Assembly: GCF_000829415.1 (NCBI RefSeq)
Contig: NZ_AP014637.1
Span: 4,853,001 to 4,917,000 of the forward strand
Length of the DNA: 64,000 nucleotides
Origin: Pseudomonas sp. StFLB209
GTDB lineage: Bacteria > Pseudomonadota > Gammaproteobacteria > Pseudomonadales > Pseudomonadaceae
Direction of reading: 5' to 3'
Shown here: positions 52,970 through 61,900 of the stretch, one piece after another
Layout of the letters: every line of letters starts with the position of its first letter
Numbering within the stretch: position 1 is the first letter of the stretch
Made by a program: the position numbers and the translations under genes
Notes under the pieces: model-generated
Databases searched by the model: none
Seen by the model: the letters and a program-made list of their open reading frames with translations, nothing else
What the model was told of the DNA's origin: nothing

Positions 52970-54052
52970 TCAGAGCCCTTGTTGCAGGGCCGGATCGTCC
53001 GGATTCTGTTGTTCAAGTTGCGCCAGCAAGACCTGAACATTCTGTAGTTGGCCACTTTCGCGGGCGTACTGAATCAACAGCACTCTGGCCCGCCGGTTGG
53101 CCGGTTGGTTCTGCAGAATCTGCTGCAGTTGCTTCTGTGCTGCCTCCAGTTGTTCCAGCGTGTGCAGCATCACAGCCAGGTCGTACCGATAGTCATTGTT
53201 ATCCGCCGCCAGTTCCGCCGCACGGGCCAGGCTAAGCAGGGCGAACTCGGCCTGCCCGTGATCGCGCAACCAGATGCCCAGAGCATGCTGCAGCAGGGCG
53301 GAGTCGGGGTGTTTTTCGAGCAACTGCCGCATGAGTTGTCGGGCCTGGTCTGCCTGCTGGTTATCATCAAGCTGCTCTATGCGCGCCAGGGCTGCCAGCA
53401 AGTTGTCCGGCGCCAGCTGCACGGCGTCTTCCAGCGCACTGAGCGCCAAGGCGTTATCGCCGGTCTGGCGATAGAGCCTGCCCAGTTGCATGCGGTTCTG
53501 GACAGTGGGAGGCTGTTGCGCCAGGTCGTGCTGAAAGGCTTCGGCGCTGTGTTGCAGGGCGGCGAAATACAGTCCCAGTTCATCCGGTGACAAACGGGTC
53601 AGGGCCAAGGTCGCGTTGAGGCGCAATGCCGGTTCATCGGCACTGAGCAAGGGGCCGAGCACCACGGCCAGATGATGACCGGGCAGCAGCCGTACCGCAC
53701 TTTCAACCGCCGCCAGGCTGACCGCCAGCGACTCATGGTCAAGTTGAGCCTTGAGCAGTTTCAGCGCTTGCGGGCTAGGGTAATTGGGCAGTTCGGCCAG
53801 CAACGCAATGCGCCGCTCGTCGGCAAGGTCGTCACGGGCCAACTGTTGATACAGCAGACGCGCGGCACCCGGCTTGCCGTCGCGGGCCAGTTCCAGTGTT
53901 TGCGAGTAGCTCTGGCTGGGACGTACCGGTGCGGCGGGGCGGCTGGTTTCGCTGCGCCAGGTCCATAAAGCCAGGACCAGAACGCCGACCAGCGAACCGA
54001 TGATCAGGGCCTGGCGCCCGCGGCGGGTGGGCTGAGGTGAGTCGTTGGGCAT
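52970..54052 (-). CDS. membrane-anchored tetratricopeptide-repeat protein of the adhesin operon
   Basis: 360-residue protein. One N-terminal membrane helix (about 14-32, ALIIGSLVGVLVLALW) anchors a largely helical domain. HEAT/TPR-like repeats fill about 55-355, including MQLGRLYRQTGDNALALSALEDAVQLAPDN and LARAAELAADNNDYRYDLAVML (clear TPRs). It is encoded 73 bp after the HlyD-type adaptor, at the end of the type I secretion operon. A role in assembling or controlling the adhesin secretion machine is likely by position, not proven. TPR proteins are not part of the basic LapBCE machinery. Confidence 0.8.
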   Translation of the reverse strand: MPNDSPQPTRRGRQALIIGSLVGVLVLALWTWRSETSRPAAPVRPSQSYSQTLELARDGKPGAARLLYQQLARDDLADERRIALLAELPNYPSPQALKLLKAQLDHESLAVSLAAVESAVRLLPGHHLAVVLGPLLSADEPALRLNATLALTRLSPDELGLYFAALQHSAEAFQHDLAQQPPTVQNRMQLGRLYRQTGDNALALSALEDAVQLAPDNLLAALARIEQLDDNQQADQARQLMRQLLEKHPDSALLQHALGIWLRDHGQAEFALLSLARAAELAADNNDYRYDLAVMLHTLEQLEAAQKQLQQILQNQPANRRARVLLIQYARESGQLQNVQVLLAQLEQQNPDDPALQQGL

Positions 54053-54125
54053 TACGGTATCCAGTGCTTGACGCCATGCAGCTTCGAAGAGACTGAGGCG
54101 TCTGTCAAATCCGCCATCATCGTTG

Positions 54126-55328
54126 TCAGCGCTCGCGCAACGCCTCCCGGGCCCGGTTCAATGGTTTGAGCAGGTAGTCCAGTACGGTTTTCTCACCGGT
54201 ACGGATATCCACGCTGGCCACCATGCCCGGCACAATGGCAAAGGCTTTGCCGGCCTTGTTGTACAGGGCGTCGGCATCGGTGCGGATGTACACGCGGTAG
54301 TAGAACACCTCCGGTTTTACCTCGTCCTGAATGGTGTCCGGTGAGATGGTTACGACCTGGCCGTCGAGGCTGCCATAGACCGAATAGTCGTAGGCGGTGA
54401 TTTTGACCTTGGCGGCCTGCTCGGGATGAATGAAGGCGATGTCTCGAGGCGAGATGCGGGTTTCGATCAGCAACTGCTCATCCATTGGCACGATCTGCAT
54501 CAATTGCCCATTGGGCGGGATCACGCCGCCGATGGTGGTGACTTCGATGTCTTTGACGATGCCGCGCACCGGGGAGCGTAGCGTCAGCCGTGACAGTGAG
54601 TCGGCACGGCCGCGCACCACTTCGGCCAGCGAGTCGGCTTCGGCGCTGGCCTTGGCCAGTTCCTGACGGGCCTGGACCATGTACTCTGAGCGCGCTTCGG
54701 TGGCCTTGAGCTCCAGTTCGGCGCGTTGCCGGTTGAGGCGGATGACCTCGACACGGCTGGACGCGCCGGCACGGGCCAGATTCTCGGTGATGGTCAGTTC
54801 GCTGCGAACCAGCCTGAGCGAGCGCTCAATACCAGTGAGCGTGTCTTGAAGACCTTTTTTACGGGTTTCGTACAGCGCGGTTTCAGCGCGCACCAGCTCC
54901 GGCGACTGATCAAGGGCTGCGTCGAACTGCAAGGGTTGGCCGCTGACCTCTGCTTGCAGGCGGCTGACGCTGGCCAGCGCGGCGCGGTACTTGGCCTCGC
55001 TTTCGCCGACGTTGGACTGGGTCTTGATCGGGTCGAGCCGGGCGAGCACGTCGCCACGTTCGACCCGCGAGCCTTCGCTGACATTCATCTGGGTGATGAT
55101 TCCGCCTTCGAGCGATTGGATCACCTGTTCCCGCGAGCTGGGCACCACCTTGCCGGTGCCGTTGGAGACTTCGACCACCTCGAAACACGCAGCCCACAGC
55201 AGAAAGCAGCCAACCATCAAGGCGCAGATCCAGACCACTCGCGAGGCCCGTACCACCTCTGTCTCGTCGGCACCGTCCAGGTAGGAAGCCGGTGCAGAGG
55301 GCATACCAATGGCGACATTCTGACTCAT
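54126..55328 (-). CDS. HlyD-family type I secretion adaptor (LapC/BapD-like)
   Basis: Periplasmic adaptor (400 residues) linking the ABC exporter to the TolC-like channel. One membrane helix (about 29-50, WICALMVGCFLLWAACFEVV) is followed by a lipoyl half-motif (GIITQMNVSEGSRVERGDVLARLDP), a long alpha-hairpin (about 115-250), the second lipoyl half (LRSPVRGIVKDIEVTTIGGVI) and a beta-barrel domain ending RTGEKTVLDYLLKPLNRAREALRER. The start overlaps the ABC gene's stop as ATGA. Confidence 0.92.
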   Translation of the reverse strand: MSQNVAIGMPSAPASYLDGADETEVVRASRVVWICALMVGCFLLWAACFEVVEVSNGTGKVVPSSREQVIQSLEGGIITQMNVSEGSRVERGDVLARLDPIKTQSNVGESEAKYRAALASVSRLQAEVSGQPLQFDAALDQSPELVRAETALYETRKKGLQDTLTGIERSLRLVRSELTITENLARAGASSRVEVIRLNRQRAELELKATEARSEYMVQARQELAKASAEADSLAEVVRGRADSLSRLTLRSPVRGIVKDIEVTTIGGVIPPNGQLMQIVPMDEQLLIETRISPRDIAFIHPEQAAKVKITAYDYSVYGSLDGQVVTISPDTIQDEVKPEVFYYRVYIRTDADALYNKAGKAFAIVPGMVASVDIRTGEKTVLDYLLKPLNRAREALRER

Positions 55329-57517
55329 GACGGTGCTCCATCGGCGGGCAGCGCACCGGGCGGCGTAGCGGCCGCCGGCTGGCGTAGCTGGGCGAGGGCG
55401 ATCTCACGGGGGGCATCAATCACTATCCGGCCGTTGTCCAGCACGATAATGCGCTGCATGCGTTGCAGCACACTGAGGCGATGGGTGGCCATCACCAGAG
55501 TGCGGCCTTCGCACCAGCGCAGCAGCTCCTCGAGCAGGCGTTTTTCGGTGACGTCATCCAGCGCTGCGGTGGGCTCGTCAAGCAACAGGACCTGCGGTTG
55601 ACGCAGCAGCAGGCGCGCCAGCAACAGGCTTTGCCGCTGGCCGCCGGACAACCCCAGACCGCCTTCGAGAATCAGATGGTCCAAGCCTTTTGGCAGGCGC
55701 CGGACGAATTCCAGTGCACCACTGATCGACAGTGCCGCGAGCAGTTCCTGATCGCTGGCGCGCCCGGCCCCCAGCACCATGTTGTCGCGCAAGGTGCCGT
55801 GAAACAGCCGCGCGTGTTGCTGCAACAGCCCGACATCGCGGCGCAGGTCGGCCGGGTCGATATGGCTCAAGGCAACACCATCCAGGCTCAGTTCGCCGGT
55901 AGCCAGGTCCATGCTGCCGGCCAGTGCCTGGAGCAGGGTCGACTTGCCTGCGCCGTTGCGGCCCAGAATCGCAATGTGCTCACCGGGTTGAATGCGCAGC
56001 TCGCTGAGGGTCAGCACCGGCGACGCCTCAGCGCTGTAGCGGAAACTGGCGTCCCTGAAATGAAAGTCGCCACGGATGGCCGGCAGATGCACGCGCTTGC
56101 TGCCCTCGGGGTGATCGACCGGTTGCTGCATCAGGGTATTGAGGCCTTTGAGGGCCACTTTGGCCTGTTGCCAGCGAGTCAGCACATGATTGAGCTGGGC
56201 CATCGGCGCCATCATCCGTGAGGCCAGCATGGAGGCCGCGACCAGCGTACCGGTGGTCAGGTCGCCAGCAATGACCATGGGCGCGCCGAACACGATGACC
56301 ACGGCAAACACGGCGGTCTGGACGGTCTGGGTCCAGGTCACCAGGCCGTTGGTCAGCGTGCGCAGACGCAGGCTGGTGTCGGCAGTGCTGGCATTGTAGC
56401 GGTTCCATTGTTCCTGGAAGCGCAGTTCGGCCTGCAGCGCCTTGATGTCATCCAGGCCCTGAATGCTTTCGACCAGCATCGCATTGCGCAGTGCTGATTC
56501 ACGCATGTTGGCATTGGCCAGCACCGCCAGTTTGCGCTGGTACAACAGCCCCGGCAGGAGCATGACCACCAGCGCGACCAGCGGGATGGCCACCAGCGGC
56601 CCGCCGATCAACCAGAACACCAGCAGGAACAGCAAGAAAAACGGCAGGTCGGCCAGCGCTGTCGCGGTGCTTGAGGTCACCAGATCGCGGACCTGTTCCA
56701 GCTCGCGCAGTTGCGAGATGAACGAACCGGTGGACTTGGGACGTACCGAGCTGCGCAGGCGCAAGGCATGGCCGTAGACCAGATCGGAAACCCGCAGGTC
56801 GGCGCGTTTGCCCAGCAGGTCGGTGATGCGCAGACGCATGATGCGCAGGGTGAAGTCAAACAGCACCGCCAACAGCACGCCGCCGAACAGCACGTAGAGG
56901 GTCGGCAGCGACTCGGCGGGGATGACCCGGTCGTAGACCTGCATGGAGAACAGCACCCCGGCCATTGCCAGCAGGTTGGCAACCAGTGACGCGAGCATGA
57001 CATGGCTGTAGGGCCGCAGGTCGCGCAGCACGATGCGCCGGAACCAGTGTTCGTCATAGGGCTGCACATAGTCGTCAGTGCGCACGTCTGATAATGGCCG
57101 CGCCGGGCGCAGAATCACGGTGCGGCGCAGGCGTTTATCCAGTTCGGCCAACGGCAAGCGATGTTGCAGCCCCTGGTCACCGGACAGGGCGACACCGAGT
57201 TGTTCGCCATTGACGCTTTGCACCACGCCGATCTGGCCGTCCTCCAGCTCAACCACCAAAGGGGTCCGCCAGTGGTTCAGCTCAGCCACCGAACAGCCGC
57301 CGAACTTGATGGTCAGCCCGGCCTGGCGGGCCATCTGCCGCACCACGTCTTCGACGTCGCGGTCCGGACGATCGCCGGCCAGCCGGATGGTTTGTTCGGA
57401 CACTTCCAGGTGGTAGTGCCGGGCCACCAGTAAAATGGCCTGCATCCATTGGCTGTAGTCCGGTGGCGGCGCGCTCTGGTCAGCCTGCGGCGGGGTAACG
57501 GTTACGGCGTCGTTCAT
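55325..57517 (-). CDS. type I secretion ABC transporter with C39-like domain (LapB/BapC-like)
   Basis: Inner-membrane exporter of 730 residues. The N-terminal C39-like domain (about 20-150) lacks the catalytic Cys, as in adhesin transporters such as LapB, where it binds substrate instead of cleaving it. Six membrane helices span about 175-440. The ATPase has Walker A GRNGAGKST, signature LSGGQRQ, Walker B VLLLDEPTAALDD and H-loop ATHRLS. It overlaps the genes on both sides by ATGA. It should export the large adhesin encoded upstream, recognising its C-terminal signal. Confidence 0.94.
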   Translation of the reverse strand: MNDAVTVTPPQADQSAPPPDYSQWMQAILLVARHYHLEVSEQTIRLAGDRPDRDVEDVVRQMARQAGLTIKFGGCSVAELNHWRTPLVVELEDGQIGVVQSVNGEQLGVALSGDQGLQHRLPLAELDKRLRRTVILRPARPLSDVRTDDYVQPYDEHWFRRIVLRDLRPYSHVMLASLVANLLAMAGVLFSMQVYDRVIPAESLPTLYVLFGGVLLAVLFDFTLRIMRLRITDLLGKRADLRVSDLVYGHALRLRSSVRPKSTGSFISQLRELEQVRDLVTSSTATALADLPFFLLFLLVFWLIGGPLVAIPLVALVVMLLPGLLYQRKLAVLANANMRESALRNAMLVESIQGLDDIKALQAELRFQEQWNRYNASTADTSLRLRTLTNGLVTWTQTVQTAVFAVVIVFGAPMVIAGDLTTGTLVAASMLASRMMAPMAQLNHVLTRWQQAKVALKGLNTLMQQPVDHPEGSKRVHLPAIRGDFHFRDASFRYSAEASPVLTLSELRIQPGEHIAILGRNGAGKSTLLQALAGSMDLATGELSLDGVALSHIDPADLRRDVGLLQQHARLFHGTLRDNMVLGAGRASDQELLAALSISGALEFVRRLPKGLDHLILEGGLGLSGGQRQSLLLARLLLRQPQVLLLDEPTAALDDVTEKRLLEELLRWCEGRTLVMATHRLSVLQRMQRIIVLDNGRIVIDAPREIALAQLRQPAAATPPGALPADGAPS

Positions 57518-58956
57518 GGCAGCACCCTCACGCCCTGCAGTGCACGGTCTTCGAGGCCGAAGGCGTGACGCAGCTGGCCGCTGTTGTACAGGCAGTCGAT
57601 TTGCAGGCGCTGCAGGTCGGCACGGGTGCCGGCCAGCTCGAAGCGCGACTGATGGATTTCCTGCTCGGCATTGAGCAGGTCGAGCAGTGGCCGGGTACCC
57701 AGGTCCAGATACTGGCGGCCGTACAGTTCACGCGCTTCACTGATGCTGCCCTGACGCCGCTCCAGCGAGCGTTGGCGCAGGTTGAGGCTGGTGGTCTGCA
57801 CCCGCGCCTCGGCCAGCGCCTGGGTCGCTTGCAGGCGCGCCGTGTCTTCGGCGGCGTCGGCTGCACTCAGCGCGTGGCCGGCAGCCCGGCTGCGGGCGCT
57901 GATCGCGCCGCCCTGATAGATCGGCACCTCGACATTCAGGTAAATCCCGGCCTGGGTGCGGTCCATGGCCGGATTGGTGTCTCGGTAACCGCTGTCCAGA
58001 TAGTGATTGACGGTGGGTTGCAGTGATAGGGTCGGGTAGGCCTCGGCCCTTGAGCGGGCCAGCTCTGCCTGCGCCTCGCTGCGCTGGGCCAGCGCCATCA
58101 GCACTGCTGGCAAGGCGTCGGTCGCGGTGTCGGAGCGCTCGCAGGCGCCGCCAGAGGAGGGCGTAACGTCATCGCTCACATCAGTGCCCTGGCTACGCCC
58201 CGTCAAATGGCTGAGCGCCGCCTGCCAGCGTGCGTATTGCGCCTTGTAGTCCTGCAGCGTGGCCATTGCACCTTCGGCGCGCGACTGGGCCTGGACCAGG
58301 TCAGAGCGAGTACTGGCGCCCAGGTCGCTGCGCTGGCGGGCCAGTTCGACAATGCTGCCCACACCGCTGATTTGCTGACGGGCAATGTCTATCAGGTTGC
58401 GGTAGCGCTGCACCTCGATCCAGGCATTGGCGGTGTCGCGACCGATACGGTCGATCACCAGCAGGATTTCGGCCTGGCTGCGGGCGACCCTGGCCTGGGC
58501 GGCCTGCACGCTGTTATCGACCTTGCCGAAGTCGTAAAGCATTTGCTTGACCGAAAGGCTCAAGGCGCGGCTGGCATTGTCGCGACCATAGCCGGTCTCG
58601 AAGCCACCACGAATGCCAGCGCTGACTTGCGGATAGTAGCCAGCCTCGGCGACGTTGACGCCTTCACCTTGCTGATACAGCGTCGACACCGCCTGAGCGA
58701 TGTCCGGGTGCCAGGCCACCGCCTGACGCACGGCCTCATCGAGGCTCAGGCGAGCGGCACTGGCCGAAGACAGCCCTGCGTGAGGGCTGCGAGGCTGGCG
58801 CGGCGGTTGCTGTTGCAACTGACTGGGGCTGAGCTGGCCAAGACCGGCGGCGCCTGGCGCTTGATCAGCACTGACCGCCGTGGGGAGCAACACCGCCGCT
58901 GCTGCCGCCAGGACGACAGCGACGGAGCGGGTGACGCAGACATCAACTTGTTTCAC
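57514..58956 (-). CDS. TolC-family outer-membrane channel (LapE/BapB-like)
   Basis: Outer-membrane efflux protein of 480 residues with signal peptide (about 1-30, ending TAVSA). Two OEP repeats follow (about 70-265 and 290-475), with LDEAVRQAVAWHPDIAQAVS at the start of the first and alternating helix/strand pattern to the end. A proline/glutamine-rich linker (about 38-60) precedes the barrel. It lies 32 bp after the adhesin gene. With the ABC and HlyD proteins it completes a dedicated type I secretion system. Confidence 0.9.
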   Translation of the reverse strand: MKQVDVCVTRSVAVVLAAAAAVLLPTAVSADQAPGAAGLGQLSPSQLQQQPPRQPRSPHAGLSSASAARLSLDEAVRQAVAWHPDIAQAVSTLYQQGEGVNVAEAGYYPQVSAGIRGGFETGYGRDNASRALSLSVKQMLYDFGKVDNSVQAAQARVARSQAEILLVIDRIGRDTANAWIEVQRYRNLIDIARQQISGVGSIVELARQRSDLGASTRSDLVQAQSRAEGAMATLQDYKAQYARWQAALSHLTGRSQGTDVSDDVTPSSGGACERSDTATDALPAVLMALAQRSEAQAELARSRAEAYPTLSLQPTVNHYLDSGYRDTNPAMDRTQAGIYLNVEVPIYQGGAISARSRAAGHALSAADAAEDTARLQATQALAEARVQTTSLNLRQRSLERRQGSISEARELYGRQYLDLGTRPLLDLLNAEQEIHQSRFELAGTRADLQRLQIDCLYNSGQLRHAFGLEDRALQGVRVLP

Positions 58957-58988
58957 AGGTATCCCTTACCGTTATTGCTATCCAGACG

Positions 58989-61900
58989 TCAAACCACCTG
59001 TATGCCGTTCTGCACCCAAAGATGATGGGTCGGGTCCTCCTGAGGGGTGTATTGATTGAATTCAAGACCATCAGCGAGCAGTCTGCCATCCATAACCCAG
59101 TCGCCGCTCATGTGCACGCTGTCCTGCTCGCCACCTTTGATCTGCAGTGTGCTGGTGTCGCTGACTGCCACCAGGTCGGCCAGATCAAGGGTCAGGTGCA
59201 CACTGCTGCGGTCGGCGCCATTCAGGTCGATGATGTCGATGTTGCTCAAGCGGCCCTGGACATTGCCCAGATCGATGGAGGCATCGCCGCCGGCCCAGAG
59301 CAACGTGTCAGTGCCGCTGCCGCCGTCCACCGCGGCGAAGTTCAGGTCGCTGATGACCAAGGTGTCGTCACCCGCACCGCCATGCAGGCTGACTGCACCG
59401 CCTTGCGAGCCATCGAGGGTGTCGTGTCCGTCTGTGCCGGTCTGCACCTGCGCCGTAGCCGCCAGCGCCAGGGCGTTGCTGGCCTGGTCACTGTCGTCGC
59501 TGGCCAGTGCCATCCGCGCACCGGCGGCCTGATTGAGGTTGATGGTCAGGGTCGCCGTATCACTGCTGCCGTTGGGGTGGGTCAGCTTGTAGGTGAACTG
59601 GTCGGCATTGCCGATGGCGCTGGAGGTCAGGCCGGACTTGAGCGTATAGGTGTAGCTGCCATCGGGCCGTACCAACAGATTGCCGTAAGTGCCGGTCAGG
59701 GTTGTGCCATTGTAGCCCGGCTGCACAAAGCTATTGGCCGCCGTCATTACACTGAGCACGGTGAGCGCCGAGCCGAGTACGTCGGCACCGCCACCGGCGG
59801 TGTCGGTCAGCAGGTTGCCGACCACCGGTGTGGAGCCAGTCACCACCTGCTGGTTGGTGGCCGTTGCGCTGTTGACCAGGCTCACGGTTACGGTGTTGAG
59901 CAGGCCGACGCCGGTGATGCGCAGGTTGACCCGGTAACTGCCAGGCGTCTGGTCGTCCAGGGTCAGGCCGTACTGACCACCGCCCAGATTGAGCACGCTG
60001 CTGCCCGATACGGTCTTGACCAGTGCGTACTGGTTGGTGCTGGTGTTGAGTTTGTAGACCTCCAGCGTGGTGTTGCCCAGCAGCGCCAGCAAGTTGGTTG
60101 AGCTCAGCAGCACGGTCAGGTCGCTGACTGTGTTGTTCGCGACACTGAAAGTGTAGGCGCCGTTGATGCCTCCCAGCAGGGTCGAGGCAGAGCCCAGCGT
60201 GGTGGTTTCGGTGGTGACCAGGTTACCCAGGCTCAGGCTGCTGCTGGCGACATCATTGGTGGCGTCGAGCAGCAATGCCGGGGCCGCCAGGTTGGTACTG
60301 CTCCAGACCTCGGTGGCCTGCGGGCTGTCGATACGTACATACAGCACCGCCGGATCACTCAGCCCGTTAGGGTGCACCAGTTGATAGTTGAACACATCGA
60401 CCTTGCCGACACTGCTGGCGGTGCCGTTGGCACGGTAGCTGTAGTTACCCTGGGCATCGATGGTCAGGTTGCCGTACAAGCCCTGCACCACAGTACCGGT
60501 GCCGGCATTCACATAACCGGCGCCGCCGTTCTGGATACGCACCACCGCGCCGTTGTCGGGACCGGTGGTGTCGACACTGCCGTCCGGGCCGGGGTCGGTC
60601 ACCACGTTGCCGGTCACGGCAGCGCCTGCCGTGCCGGTGAACTGGGTCAGGCTGTTGATATCCAGTTGCAGGTTGCTGTTGATGGTGGTCAACACCGTGA
60701 GGCTGTTGCTTTGTAAAGTCAGGCGGTACTCGCCGGCCGACAGGCTGGGGCCTTGCAACCGCACCCCGCTGCTGGCCAGTACATCGAGGTTGATCAACGC
60801 GCCGCTGCCGGCCGTGCCGAGGGTCACCCAGGCACCACTGGCATCCTTGACTTGCAAGGTGAAGACCGCACGGGTACCCAGCGACAGCAGGCCGCCGTCG
60901 ATCAGGGTCAGGGTCGGGGCTGCGGTGGTACCGCTGGCCACGTTGAAGTTGAACGTGTGGCTAAAGCCAAGGCCCAGTACCGACGGAAAACTGTCCGTGG
61001 CATTGGTGCGGGTCGCCACGGCGGCCAGATTGACGGTGGCGGTGGCCAGGTTGTCGTTGGCAATCACTGGCCGGTCCACGTCGATATCCGCAGCGGTGAG
61101 GGTCACGCTTGGCGACAGGTTGCCAGCCCGGTCGGTGACGCTGATGCTCAGCACCTCGCCGTTGATCTGCGCCGCATTGAGCGGCACGCTGAAGTTGCCA
61201 TTGCTTTGCACGGTGGCCGTACCCAGGGTCACACCGGCGGCACTTTTCACCGTGATTGTGGCACCGGCCTCGGCGCTGCCGCTGAGGGTCAGGCCGTTAG
61301 TGGCAAGTGTCAGGCCGGTGGCCGCGCCAGGCGGGGTGAGGTCCGGGGCGGTCACCGGCAGGGCCGAAGACACGTTGCCCGCCAGGTCAAGCTGGGTAAC
61401 CTGCAAGAGCTGGCTGTTGATTTGCGGCGGATTGAGCACCACCGACCAGGCGCCATTGACGCCCACCACTGCGCTACCTACCTGAGTGCCTGCCGGGTCA
61501 CGTACCACGATGCGGTCACCGATGATCCCGGTGCCGGTCATCAGGGTGCCGCTGGCGTTGATCACCGCCGTCGCCGGGGCGATGGGGGCGGTAAGATCGG
61601 GGGCAGTGACGGTCGCGACGTCGGAAGTGTTGTTGCGGCCATCAGTGAGGCGCACGCTCAGCAGCTCGCCGTCGATCTGCGCCGGAGCGATCGACACGCT
61701 GAACTGGCCGTTGTTGCCTACCACGCCGCTGCCCACAATCTGATTGGCGGCATTGCGCACCGTGACGGCGGCACCCACCTCGCCGAAGCCGCTCAGGCTG
61801 GCGCCGCCGGCCGCCACGCTCAGGCCGCTGGCAATGGCCGGGGCGGTGATGTCGGGCGCGTTGACCGTGGCGACCCCTGAAGCATTACCGGCCGGGTCAG

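Noticed and set aside
59022..60101. 359-codon plus-strand frame opposite the adhesin
   Set aside because: Antisense of the adhesin C-terminus, with no recognisable domain.
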